DNA of 34,852 nucleotides from JBDROX01 sp043809645 (GCA_043809645.1 JBDROX010000033.1:1-34852), one strand, 5' to 3'; counted from the first letter of the stretch, positions 14,422 to 22,249 are shown. Program-made: numbers and translations. Notes: a model not told the origin generated them from the sequence alone.

Positions 14422-17376
14422 CTATATTTTTCTCAGACCAAGCATCAAAACTCTCCCGTCAAGTTCTAATTCCTCTCCTTCTCCAGTACCGATAATATCT
14501 GCTAGCACAAGCTTCCTTAGATCTTCTTCGTATTCCTCAAATACCTGACTGAGCATCTCATCATCTGTCTGATACGAGATAGCAATACGATCATGCCGTG
14601 TCAAACCCTGCTCTTTCCTCTTTTGATTCACTGCACGAACAAGCTCTCGAAGTAATCCTTCTTTCTTGAGCTCATCTGTGAGCGTTATATTCAATCCAAC
14701 TTTCAAGTCTCCGTCCTCTTTTATAATAACATTCTCATCACTTTGCAGATCTTCAACACTTGTAATGTCCTTTACATTCAATTCTGCCGCTATGATCTGG
14801 TTAAAATTTTTTTTGAATTTTGAATTTTGAATTTTGAATTTTCCAAGTGGCTGTCTCACCCGAACCCTAGCTTCTTTTCTAAGTGAAAGTCCCATCTCCA
14901 CAATCTTTCTCACAGTCTCCATCTGACTTAAAACCTTTTCATCAATCAAACTCTCGTCAACCTCTGGCCATGCCTCTAAGTGTACTGATTCGGAACTTGT
15001 TCGTTGTTCGTTGTTCGTTATTAATTGTTGATATATCTTTTCTGCAATGAACGGAGTGAATGGCGCTATAACTTTGGAAAGTGTCAAAAGCACTTCTCGA
15101 AGCGTCGCAAGGGCAGCTTGTTTATCTTCTTCATCGTCACCTTTGAATCGATCTCGTGATCTTCTGAGATACCATGTTGACAGCTCATCAATAAAATCTT
15201 TGATCGGCCTACCGGCACGAACCGTATCATAACCTTCCATATGCTCTGTCACTTCTCTGACAAGCAAATGTAATTTGGCAAGAATCCATTTGTCGAGAAC
15301 ATGTTCTGACCGTTGACCGTTGACCGTTGACCGTTGACCGTTACTGAACATCTCATAAAACGCCACAACATTCCAAAGCATATTAATCACCTTGTTGTAG
15401 ACATCTTTTACTTCTCTCTCACTGAAATTCAAATTCTCTGCCTGCATCACAACACTCGTCATGAGGTAATAACGGAGTACATCCACACCATATTGATTGA
15501 TGATATTCCATGGGTCAGGATAGTTCTTCTTTGACTTCGAAAGTTTTTCACCCTTATCATTCAGAATTGTTCCTGTTGTCACGACATTTTCATAACTCAC
15601 ATTATCGAAAAGGAGTGTGGCCATGACATGCATGTAATAAAACCATGCGCGAGTTTGTGCAATGTACTCAGCAATATACTGTCCTGGAAATCGTGCTTCA
15701 AAAATTTCCTTATTCTCGAACGGATAATGAAATTCTGCAAAAGGCATTGACCCAGACTCAACCCAGCAGTCAATAACTTCTGGAATGCGTGTCATTTCGC
15801 CTTCACATTTTTCGCATTTTAATTTTATTTTATCTGCCAAGTGTTTGTGCAAATCTATTTTTTCCACATCATCTGTATCATAAACATCATCAAAATTAAG
15901 TGCCTTCTCTTTTAGCTCTGCAACACTTCCGACACATATTGACTCTGCACACTCTTCATTCTCACATTTCCAAAAAGGAAGCGGTGTTGCCCAATAACGA
16001 TTTCTGGAAATATTCCAATCTGGCGCAGTTTCGAGGATATTTAGAAAACGACCATACTTCAGATGCTCTGGATACCAGCTAATCTTTTCATTGAGTTCAA
16101 TAAGTCTCTTCTTAATTTTTTGAATATTAATAAACCAAGCAGAAATTGCATTGTATATCAGCTGTGTATCACATCTCCAGCAATGTGGATAGGAATGAGT
16201 GAATTGTTTCCGCTCGAATAGTAAATTTCGTGACTCGAGATCAGCTTTGATATCCTTTTCTGCACCTTTAAAATATTTTTCTTGGATAAATTCCGGTGCG
16301 TCAATATTAAAATGTCCCTTTTCATCGAGAAGCGGAACCATTGGAAGATCAATGCTTTTCCCAAGTTCAAAATCATCTTCACCATACATAACAGCAGTAT
16401 GCACAATACCAGTTCCTTCTTCTGTGGTTACAAAATCTGCTGGCACAACATACCATGCTTTTTTTCCAGAATCCCTGACTGCAAAAAGGTCAAATAATGG
16501 TTCGTATTCCAGCCCAACAAGATCTTTCCCGAATATCTGTTGTATCACTTCAAATTCTTTCCCTTCGAACCAGGTCATCGCAAGATCTTTTGCAAGGATA
16601 AAATAATCTTGCTCAAACTTTACAAGTGAATACTCCATGTCTTCACCAACAGCAAGTGCAACATTCCCTGGCAGTGTCCACGGTGTCGTCGTCCATGCGA
16701 GTGCGAATGTATTCTCTGGTAATGATTTGCTTTCAGGATCAGAGAGCTTTAATTTTACCACCACAGATTCTTCGGTAACATCTTTATAACTCTTATCCAT
16801 AGCTGTCTCTGCTTTTGATACTGGTGTTTCGCACCGAGGGCAATACATGAGTACTTTTTTTCCTTCGTAAATAAGCCCTTTGTCCCAAATGCTTTTGAGA
16901 GCCCACCAAACAGACTCCATATATGTAGAATCCATGGTCTTGTAGGAATTATCGAACTCAACCCATCGGCCAATCCTATCCACCATTTCTTTCCAATCAG
17001 TGGCATATGTGAGCACTTTATCACGACATGTATTGTTAAAAGTTTCTACTCCAACTTCTTCTTCAATTTGCCTCTTTCCTGACATTCCAAGCTCTTTTTC
17101 GACAATACTTTCTATTGGAAGCCCATGACAATCCCAACCCCAGCGTCTTCGAACTCTATACCCTTGCATTGTCTTGTACCTTGGAAATACATCTTTGATA
17201 ACAGAACTCAGAATATGTCCATAATGTGGCAAGCCTGTAGCAAACGGTGGCCCATCATAAAAAACATATGGCTTGTCAGCAGGGCGCCCTTCTACTGACT
17301 TTTCAAATATCCCATTCTTTTTCCAGAACCCTAGTATCTCAAGTTCGTTTTTGTTTGAGTCGTATGGCATATACAT
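14422..17376 (-). CDS. ileS: Isoleucyl-tRNA synthetase, type 2 (eukaryote-like)
   Basis: This class I synthetase charges tRNA-Ile. The 984-residue protein has the HIGH-type motif in GLPHYGHILSSVIKDV, the editing domain, and the KMSKS-type motif GEKLSKSKKN. The GLPHYGH context, the RRRWGWDCHGLPIE segment and the absence of a C-terminal bacterial zinc finger place it in the IleRS2 group found in archaea, eukaryotes and some bacteria; that group is known for low sensitivity to mupirocin. Three 7-bp repeat arrays are translated inside it (FKIQNSKFK, NNEQR and NGQRSTVNGQRS regions), all in the C-terminal third. Start ATG 17376 (MYMPYDSNKNE) is 10 bases after the T run of the leader terminator. No Shine-Dalgarno is visible. 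It has a T-box-like leader and a terminator. Confidence 0.96.
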   Translation of the reverse strand: MYMPYDSNKNELEILGFWKKNGIFEKSVEGRPADKPYVFYDGPPFATGLPHYGHILSSVIKDVFPRYKTMQGYRVRRRWGWDCHGLPIESIVEKELGMSGKRQIEEEVGVETFNNTCRDKVLTYATDWKEMVDRIGRWVEFDNSYKTMDSTYMESVWWALKSIWDKGLIYEGKKVLMYCPRCETPVSKAETAMDKSYKDVTEESVVVKLKLSDPESKSLPENTFALAWTTTPWTLPGNVALAVGEDMEYSLVKFEQDYFILAKDLAMTWFEGKEFEVIQQIFGKDLVGLEYEPLFDLFAVRDSGKKAWYVVPADFVTTEEGTGIVHTAVMYGEDDFELGKSIDLPMVPLLDEKGHFNIDAPEFIQEKYFKGAEKDIKADLESRNLLFERKQFTHSYPHCWRCDTQLIYNAISAWFINIQKIKKRLIELNEKISWYPEHLKYGRFLNILETAPDWNISRNRYWATPLPFWKCENEECAESICVGSVAELKEKALNFDDVYDTDDVEKIDLHKHLADKIKLKCEKCEGEMTRIPEVIDCWVESGSMPFAEFHYPFENKEIFEARFPGQYIAEYIAQTRAWFYYMHVMATLLFDNVSYENVVTTGTILNDKGEKLSKSKKNYPDPWNIINQYGVDVLRYYLMTSVVMQAENLNFSEREVKDVYNKVINMLWNVVAFYEMFSNGQRSTVNGQRSEHVLDKWILAKLHLLVREVTEHMEGYDTVRAGRPIKDFIDELSTWYLRRSRDRFKGDDEEDKQAALATLREVLLTLSKVIAPFTPFIAEKIYQQLITNNEQRTSSESVHLEAWPEVDESLIDEKVLSQMETVRKIVEMGLSLRKEARVRVRQPLGKFKIQNSKFKKNFNQIIAAELNVKDITSVEDLQSDENVIIKEDGDLKVGLNITLTDELKKEGLLRELVRAVNQKRKEQGLTRHDRIAISYQTDDEMLSQVFEEYEEDLRKLVLADIIGTGEGEELELDGRVLMLGLRKI
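14815..14842 (-). repeat. Heptanucleotide array GAATTTT x4 inside ileS
   Basis: Four perfect plus-strand GAATTTT units. The minus-strand frame reads them as the KIQNSKF-type peptide, because three 7-bp units make one 7-residue period. Confidence 0.88.
14999..15019 (-). repeat. Heptanucleotide array GTTCGTT x3 inside ileS
   Basis: Three perfect plus-strand GTTCGTT units followed by a degenerate ATTAATT. They encode the TNNEQRTS segment of IleRS. Confidence 0.85.
15308..15342 (-). repeat. Heptanucleotide array GACCGTT x5 inside ileS
   Basis: Five perfect plus-strand GACCGTT units. They encode RSTVNGQRS-type sequence, a 7-residue repeat, in a probable loop after MLWNVVAFYEMFSNGQ. Confidence 0.92.
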
Positions 17377-17385
17377 TTCTTAAAT

Positions 17386-17565
17386 AAAAAAAACCACCCG
17401 CATGTCGAGAGCCCTCGGGAGGGCGTTACCATCTCGACGTACCTTAGTGGCATCTTAATTTCAGCTATAACGGGCGTACCCGAGAGAGTCTACTCACCCT
17501 CGTCGCGAAGGCTTTCTTTCTCTAACTTCCCTGTTGATAACAGGTCAAATGTCTTTGCAAATTGT
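17386..17565 (-). promoter_or_regulatory. T-box-like leader of ileS with antiterminator and terminator
   Basis: The transcribed leader holds a helix-bulge-helix like the T-box antiterminator. The lower stem is GTCGAG/CTCGAC (17433-17438 with 17404-17409), the bulge is ATGGTAAC (17425-17432), and the upper stem is GCCCTC/GAGGGC (17419-17424 with 17411-17416). The bulge has TGGT, which would pair with the ACCA 3' end of uncharged tRNA-Ile (discriminator A), and TGGTAACGC is close to the T-box core TGGTACCGC. A competing terminator pairs CCTCCCG (17416-17422) with CGGGTGG (17394-17400), one mismatch, followed by eight T, and would break the upper stem. GAGTAG also occurs upstream, but I cannot draw a canonical Stem I or place the specifier with confidence. 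T-boxes are known mainly from Firmicutes, Actinobacteria and a few other phyla. Confidence 0.6.
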
Positions 17566-17571
17566 ATAGAG

Positions 17572-17599
17572 AGTATAGCAAACAAAAAAGCAAAGTCAA
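17572..17599 (-). promoter_or_regulatory. Promoter for the ileS leader
   Basis: Minus-strand -35 TTGACT (17594-17599), 16-base spacer, -10 TATACT (17572-17577). The resulting leader is about 185 bases. Confidence 0.75.
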
Positions 17600-17652
17600 T
17601 GCCCTGGTCAACCCAAACGGATCGCCAGAGCACCTCCCTTTGATTTCTTGTC

Positions 17653-17946
17653 TTATTTCCCCTTTGTTTCTGTGTTCTTTTCCTGTCCTCGCATGCCCCA
17701 CCACTGCGCGATGAGCAAAAACGAGACCAGCAGGCCGATGCAGTCTGGGATCAGCTGCCAGTATGCTTCCTTCGCTACCACGTAGAGCGCCCGGGTCACC
17801 AGAACAGATGTCCCGAGGAACATGAAAATTGCCGACATCCCGAAGCGTCCTTCCTTGCGATGCTTCAGATACTGAAGCCCGAGACCGAGCGTCATACTGA
17901 GAGTCCCAAGCACTGCGGTGAGAAAACCGAAGATGTGTTCCATCAT
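17653..17946 (-). CDS. GC-rich orphan small membrane protein, 97 residues
   Basis: This protein has three hydrophobic segments, roughly residues 4-24 (FGFLTAVLGTLSMTLGLGLQ), 37-58 and 66-84 (LIPDCIGLLVSFLLIAQWW), with a polar tail ending NTETKGK. The pattern resembles small SemiSWEET/PQ-loop-like or GtrA-like membrane proteins only in size; I see no diagnostic PQ motif and do not assign it. The ATG at 17946 overlaps the TGA of the preceding gene (TGATG), and GAGAGG lies about 6 bases upstream, so translation is coupled. Like its partner it is GC-rich compared with ileS. A 7-bp hairpin follows just upstream of the ileS promoter. Confidence 0.7.
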   Translation of the reverse strand: MMEHIFGFLTAVLGTLSMTLGLGLQYLKHRKEGRFGMSAIFMFLGTSVLVTRALYVVAKEAYWQLIPDCIGLLVSFLLIAQWWGMRGQEKNTETKGK

Positions 17947-18296
17947 CAAAACCTCTCAACAAGTTCAAGGACTTGCTTCCCATCTTTGTTCCGAATGGTC
18001 ATGCCCAGCCCACCATGCTCATGGCTGAGAGTGAGATGTCCAACAGCCACGTACGCACCCAGCGGTAGAAGTGACCAGTCTCGAAAATATCCAGAATGCC
18101 ATCTGTAGGCATCCAAAAAGACAGGCATCGAATGCCAAGCGAATATTCTCCGGTTATGGAAAACTGTTGAGGCAACACTCTTCGAGAGCGAATCTCTGAA
18201 GCCCCTCGCTGCCCACCAGTTGAACTGACGCAGGAAGCCCTCTAGGTCTGCCACCCGAAGATGTTCCTTCCCTGTCAGCTGGTGTGCCAGGATCAT
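17946..18296 (-). CDS. GC-rich orphan protein, 116 residues
   Basis: I do not recognise this protein. It is basic and rich in aromatic residues and histidine (LRQFNWWAARGFRDSLS; FAWHSMPVFLDAYRWHSGYFRDWSLLPLG), probably soluble or peripheral, and ends GGLGMTIRNKDGKQVLELVERF. Its message has a strong promoter and AGGAGG (near 18350), but the AGGAGG is about 50 bases from this ATG and serves a TTG with only three codons before TAA. A second short ORF (GTG, about ten codons) ends with TGA overlapping this ATG. So the start is uncertain and may depend on an upstream short ORF, as in the module at 13630. It forms an operon with the 97-residue membrane protein. Confidence 0.6.
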   Translation of the reverse strand: MILAHQLTGKEHLRVADLEGFLRQFNWWAARGFRDSLSKSVASTVFHNRRIFAWHSMPVFLDAYRWHSGYFRDWSLLPLGAYVAVGHLTLSHEHGGLGMTIRNKDGKQVLELVERF

Positions 18297-18378
18297 TGTC
18301 TTGCACAGCTATGTGACTCGAGCACGGTCCCTGTATTACGATTCCAAGAGTTCCTCCTTCCTCCTAATTTCTCCACTC

Positions 18379-18407
18379 TATTTAGCATATTTTTTAATCG
18401 CTGTCAA
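18379..18407 (-). promoter_or_regulatory. Promoter for the GC-rich two-gene unit
   Basis: Minus-strand -35 TTGACA (18402-18407), 17-base spacer, -10 TAAATA (18379-18384). It is divergent from and back to back with the rpiB promoter. Two AGGAGG-like sequences follow it closely. Confidence 0.75.
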
Positions 18408-18411
18408 TCCA

Positions 18412-18440
18412 TTGCCCTTGCAGAATGCTCATGTTACAAT
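18412..18440 (+). promoter_or_regulatory. Promoter for the rpiB-rpe-trxB operon
   Basis: TTGCCC (18412-18417), 17-base spacer, TACAAT (18435-18440). The leader to ATG 18469 is about 22 bases with no Shine-Dalgarno. Confidence 0.7.
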
Positions 18441-18468
18441 ACGGGTACTATCCATCAACACGAATACT

Positions 18469-18921
18469 ATGGAAACAAAAAAGCTATATATTGCCTCTGA
18501 TCATGGAGGGCACAAACTCAAAAAGAGGCTGGTTAGATATATTGAAAATCACCTAAAACTAAATATTTCCGACCTTGGTCCAAAAGAATACAATGAGACA
18601 GACGACTATCCTGACTATGCAATCCCACTTGCTGAGAAAGTAGCAAAAGAAAATGCGAAAGGTATACTTATTTGCAAGAACGGCATCGGTGTCTGTATGG
18701 CAGCAAACAAAGTGAAAGGGATTCGAGCTGGCATTGGCTACAGCACCATGGCAGCAGAGACTATGGTGAAGGACGACAATACCAATATCCTCTGCTTGGC
18801 AGCCAAAGGTCTTTCAGAAGACCACGCAATGACAGTAACGAAAACATGGCTAGAAACTGAGTTTGGTGGAGAAGAAAGACATGTGAGGAGATTAGAAAAA
18901 CTCGCATCATTAGAAGAATAA
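18469..18921 (+). CDS. rpiB: RpiB/LacAB-family sugar-phosphate isomerase
   Basis: Family members interconvert ribose 5-phosphate and ribulose 5-phosphate or related sugar phosphates. The 150-residue protein has ASDHGGHKLK at the N-terminus, DDYPDYA, and the active-site region ILICKNGIGVCMAANKVKGIRAG. The catalytic cysteine position is kept, but the usual CGTGIG reads CKNGIG, and the usual HN(D)xN segment reads DDNTN, so a general-base histidine is missing. It may prefer a different phosphosugar. The start ATG 18469 gives METKKLYIASDHGG. It is followed one base later by rpe, so the pair would supply the isomerase and epimerase steps of the non-oxidative pentose phosphate pathway. Confidence 0.85.
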   Translation: METKKLYIASDHGGHKLKKRLVRYIENHLKLNISDLGPKEYNETDDYPDYAIPLAEKVAKENAKGILICKNGIGVCMAANKVKGIRAGIGYSTMAAETMVKDDNTNILCLAAKGLSEDHAMTVTKTWLETEFGGEERHVRRLEKLASLEE

Positions 18922-18922
18922 T

Positions 18923-19570
18923 ATGCAAATCATTCCGTCTATCCTAATCCAAACCAAAGAAGAATTTCTTACCCAAATTAAAGCGCTTTCTTCAATTCTC
19001 TCAATGATTCAACTCGATATTGCAGATGGCAAATTTGTAGAGGAAACAACATGGGCAGACCCAGATGTTGTATTCGAAAAGCTAAAGATAGATTGTGAGC
19101 TCCACCTGATGGTGAAAAATCCATTGGAGGAAATTCAACTCTGGGTCAATGTTTCCCAGGTAAAACGCGTACTGGTTCACTACGAATCGAGTCCTGGCAG
19201 TATGACAGATACATTAGAAAGAATTCACTCGTATGGATGGGAGGTTGGCTTAGTTCTGAACCCTGACACACCTGTGGATATTCTTGATGAAGTCCGCGAG
19301 TCAATCGATACCTGCATGCTGATGGGCGTGAAGCCAGGTCTTCAGGGACAGATCTTCATGCCAGAAGTACTAGAAAAAGCAAAAATTATAAAAGAAAAAT
19401 ATCCAGACCTTCCCCTTGCACTAGACGGCGGAGTGAGTGAAGAAACACTCCCAGATATTATCAAAGCTGGATTTGATATTGTCTGCCCAGGTAGTGCAAT
19501 CTTTGGAAATGACCGAGAACCAAGGGAGAATGTGAAAAGAATGAAAAAATTAATTGAAAAAAATAAGTAA
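18923..19570 (+). CDS. rpe: Ribulose-phosphate 3-epimerase family protein
   Basis: Rpe is a metal-dependent TIM barrel that interconverts ribulose 5-phosphate and xylulose 5-phosphate. The 215-residue protein has IIPSIL, LHLMV, GLVLNPDTP, GVKPGLQGQ, LDGGV and CPGSAIFG in family order. Of the four metal ligands the second Asp, the LHLMV histidine and the DGG aspartate are kept, but the first, normally His in VHFDVMDG, is Gln here (MIQLDIADG). The phosphate loop NPGFGGQ reads KPGLQGQ. The enzyme is probably still an epimerase of this fold, perhaps with altered metal use or substrate. It is 1 base from rpiB and 12 bases from the next gene. Confidence 0.85.
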   Translation: MQIIPSILIQTKEEFLTQIKALSSILSMIQLDIADGKFVEETTWADPDVVFEKLKIDCELHLMVKNPLEEIQLWVNVSQVKRVLVHYESSPGSMTDTLERIHSYGWEVGLVLNPDTPVDILDEVRESIDTCMLMGVKPGLQGQIFMPEVLEKAKIIKEKYPDLPLALDGGVSEETLPDIIKAGFDIVCPGSAIFGNDREPRENVKRMKKLIEKNK

Positions 19571-19582
19571 TTCTAAACTCTT

Positions 19583-20548
19583 ATGAATAACGAAGAACTG
19601 TACGACCTCATCATCATTGGAGCTGCAGCCGTGGGTACAGCCGCATCAGTCTACGCATCTAGACGCCATCTTCATTTCAAAATTGTCTCCAAGGATATTG
19701 GTGGCGAAGTCGCACTTTCAGGAGAGGTTGAGAATTGGCCAGGCATTATCAAGACCACAGGCATCGAGCTTTCTGCACAATTTCATGAACACATGAAATA
19801 CTACAATGTACCAATTGATGACGGTCATGAAGTGACAAGTATTACAAAAGATGGAAATGTACATGTGGTCACTGCGAAGAGCTCCACAGGAGAAGAAAAA
19901 ATATATAGAACAAAATCAGTTATAATCGGTTCTGGTGTACACCCGAGAAACCTCAAAGTGCCTGGAGAAGAAGAAAGGAGGGGAAAGGGTATTACCTATT
20001 GCACCACCTGTGATGGACCGCTCTTTGGTGGAAAGACAACGGCGACAATAGGGGCAGGAAATTCTGCAGTTGAGTCTGCGCTCATGATGGCTGGCATTGC
20101 AAAAAAAGTATATGTCATCACCAGATATTCAGATGATGAAGAAAATAAAGGTGGCTTCCCGCCAGCAGAAGAAATCCTCGTCAAAAAACTCAAGGAGCTA
20201 GATAATGTTGAGATTATCTATAATGCAGATACGAAAGAAATTCTAGGAGATGGTATGGTCAGTGGTATCAAATACCTCGACACAGCTTCAAATGAAGAAA
20301 AAGAGCTCGATGTCCAGGGCGTCATGGTTCACATTGGCGTGATTCCAAATTCGACTTTTGTTGACTGCGTGGACAAAGATCCAGCAGGACAAATCGTCAT
20401 TGACAAACTCTGCAAAACATCACGTGATGGCATCTTCGCAGCAGGCGATGTTACAGATATTCCATACAACCAAATTGCAATTGCAGCTGGTCATGGAGTC
20501 ACAGCAGCACTCTCTGCGATCGACTATATCAACAAGTGGGAAGCATAG
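19583..20548 (+). CDS. Thioredoxin reductase-like flavoprotein
   Basis: This 321-residue, two-domain FAD and NAD(P)-dependent disulfide reductase contains the redox-active pair in YCTTCDGP, the NAD(P)-domain glycine loop TIGAGNSAVESA and the C-terminal FAD motif GIFAAGDVTD. Length and order match bacterial TrxB. Two points are unusual. The N-terminal FAD loop reads GAAAVGTAAS rather than GAGPAG. The NADPH-phosphate motif HRRxxFR is absent, its place being taken by ITRYSDDEENKGG. It may use NADH or another donor. No thioredoxin gene lies in the window. It is the last gene of the rpiB operon and is followed by a terminator. Confidence 0.85.
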   Translation: MNNEELYDLIIIGAAAVGTAASVYASRRHLHFKIVSKDIGGEVALSGEVENWPGIIKTTGIELSAQFHEHMKYYNVPIDDGHEVTSITKDGNVHVVTAKSSTGEEKIYRTKSVIIGSGVHPRNLKVPGEEERRGKGITYCTTCDGPLFGGKTTATIGAGNSAVESALMMAGIAKKVYVITRYSDDEENKGGFPPAEEILVKKLKELDNVEIIYNADTKEILGDGMVSGIKYLDTASNEEKELDVQGVMVHIGVIPNSTFVDCVDKDPAGQIVIDKLCKTSRDGIFAAGDVTDIPYNQIAIAAGHGVTAALSAIDYINKWEA

Positions 20549-20560
20549 AACATTTGTCTA

Positions 20561-20593
20561 AAAATAGCCAGCACTGCTAGCTATTTTTTTTTG
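20561..20593 (+). terminator. Intrinsic terminator after the trxB-like gene
   Basis: AATAGC (20563-20568) pairs with GCTATT (20580-20585), followed by a run of T. Confidence 0.88.
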
Positions 20594-20596
20594 CTT

Positions 20597-20605
20597 TGAT
20601 ATACT
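20597..20605 (+). promoter_or_regulatory. Extended -10 promoter, near leaderless
   Basis: TGATATACT is an extended -10 with no good -35. The ATG of the glycosyltransferase gene is at 20617, 11 bases beyond the hexamer, so the leader is about 5 bases. Confidence 0.55.
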
Positions 20606-20616
20606 TGCGCTATTCT

Positions 20617-22242
20617 ATGAATATTCTAGAATTTCTCAAAAAGAATGGAACACAGAGAGCACTTCTCTTCTTGCTTATTCTTTTTATCTTTCAGATGATC
20701 TTTATCTCACCGTTTGGTGAATTCGCGCTCAATGATGACTGGGTCCACACCTGGAGTGCAAAACATCTCGCAGACACAGGTGAGCTCGCAATGATGCCAT
20801 GGGCAGGCGCTACATTCTACACTCCAATCCTATATGGTGCTGGACTGATAAAAATATTTGGGTTCTCTTTTTCGCTGCTAAGAATCTCTACTCTCTCCCT
20901 ATCTTTCCTCTTCCTTCTTTTACTTTTCTTTGTTTTAAAAAAATACACGCAGAGAAACTCGCTCGCTCTCATTGGGACACTCACACTTTGGCTGAATCCA
21001 ATCTTCTTCAATCTGTCGTACACATTCATGACAGACATTCCTGCGCTTCTCCTCATCTTTGTAAGCTTCCTGCTATTTTCAAAAGCCATGGAAAAAGGTG
21101 AAGGCAAAAGTTGGATTTGGTTTTTCTTTGGTACACTCATTAGTATCATTGGTTTCTATACTAGGCAGACAAATATTCTCCTCATTATTCCCTTTGGTCT
21201 TTATGCCTTGTTCAGATCAAAGGAACATGGAGGGCTTATGCCAGTACTTACAAGCTTTGGAATTCCAATCCTGGCTGGAGCAGGTGCCTACTATTTTCTT
21301 TTTGTGAATAAACTACTTCCTGTAGCAGCGAGTACCCATTTCTTCTCTTTTAATCTCGACTATCTAAAACACATCATCCTCTGGGTGTGGCAGTATACGC
21401 TCATAGCAGGAATATCACTCTTCCCAGTTTCCATTGGTCTTGTGAAATGGAAAACATCAATCAAAAATCCAAAATTTATTCTTCTCCTTCTTGGGACCGG
21501 AGTATTATCACTCTATCTGAACTACATTTTTTCAGACAGACTCTGGCATATTGGAAATGTTGTCCACGCACTTGGCATTGGCCCGTCTCTTGTTATCAAT
21601 GGATTTCAGACAGAACTCATTGACCCAATCTTTCAAAAACTACTTACGCTCTTTGGTGCCCTATCACTTTCAACGCTATCCTGGCTTCTTTTTCAAAGAC
21701 AAAGTGCTCCAGACGAATTCAAAGGGGGAAAGCTCAACCTCGCACTCTGGTTCTGCTTTTTGTATAGCGTCACAGTTGTGAGCGTGCGAGGATTTGATCG
21801 GTATATGCTTCCAGTGATTCTGATTCTTATTCTTTTTGTATTGAGAAAATTTAAGGAAATCCATTTTTCAATTCTACCCACTGCTATCGTACTTCTCCTA
21901 TTTCTTGCTATATCTTGGTCACAAACACACCATTACCTGGTGTGGAACAAAACAAGATGGGAGCTTGCTTCAAAAGCACTTGAGATAGGCGTCGCCGCAG
22001 AAACAATTGAAGCAGGATATGAATGGGATGGATGGAATAACTACTGGTTTTCTCTTGAGGCAGAGGGAAAGGAAGGTTCCAGTACTTCTCCATGGTGGAT
22101 TAGACAGCTGTTTCCAGATAATACGGAAGAATACATTGTCTCTTTTTCAACATTACCCGGATATGAGATTATGGAAGAGAGAAAAATGCAGGTCTTGAAT
22201 CCAAATAACAAGCTCTTCCTTCTTCATCGCACTGAAGAATAA
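20617..22242 (+). CDS. Membrane glycosyltransferase, GT39/ArnT-like
   Basis: This 541-residue protein has about 11-12 transmembrane helices. Between helix 1 and 2 it carries FALNDDWVHTWSAKHLADTGELA, the layout of the catalytic acidic loop of polyprenyl-phosphate-dependent GT-C glycosyltransferases (PMT_2, GT39, GT83). The C-terminal 100 residues are extracytoplasmic (YEWDGWNNYWFSLEAEGKEG). Such enzymes move a sugar from a lipid carrier to lipid, polysaccharide or protein outside the membrane. The exact donor and acceptor are unknown. The start ATG 20617 (MNILEFLKKNG) follows an extended -10 by a few bases. Confidence 0.82.
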   Translation: MNILEFLKKNGTQRALLFLLILFIFQMIFISPFGEFALNDDWVHTWSAKHLADTGELAMMPWAGATFYTPILYGAGLIKIFGFSFSLLRISTLSLSFLFLLLLFFVLKKYTQRNSLALIGTLTLWLNPIFFNLSYTFMTDIPALLLIFVSFLLFSKAMEKGEGKSWIWFFFGTLISIIGFYTRQTNILLIIPFGLYALFRSKEHGGLMPVLTSFGIPILAGAGAYYFLFVNKLLPVAASTHFFSFNLDYLKHIILWVWQYTLIAGISLFPVSIGLVKWKTSIKNPKFILLLLGTGVLSLYLNYIFSDRLWHIGNVVHALGIGPSLVINGFQTELIDPIFQKLLTLFGALSLSTLSWLLFQRQSAPDEFKGGKLNLALWFCFLYSVTVVSVRGFDRYMLPVILILILFVLRKFKEIHFSILPTAIVLLLFLAISWSQTHHYLVWNKTRWELASKALEIGVAAETIEAGYEWDGWNNYWFSLEAEGKEGSSTSPWWIRQLFPDNTEEYIVSFSTLPGYEIMEERKMQVLNPNNKLFLLHRTEE

Positions 22243-22249
22243 ATTCTGC

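Noticed and set aside
15308..15342. CRISPR-like repeat
   Set aside because: Units are 7 bp and contiguous without spacers, inside ileS; no cas gene is in the window.
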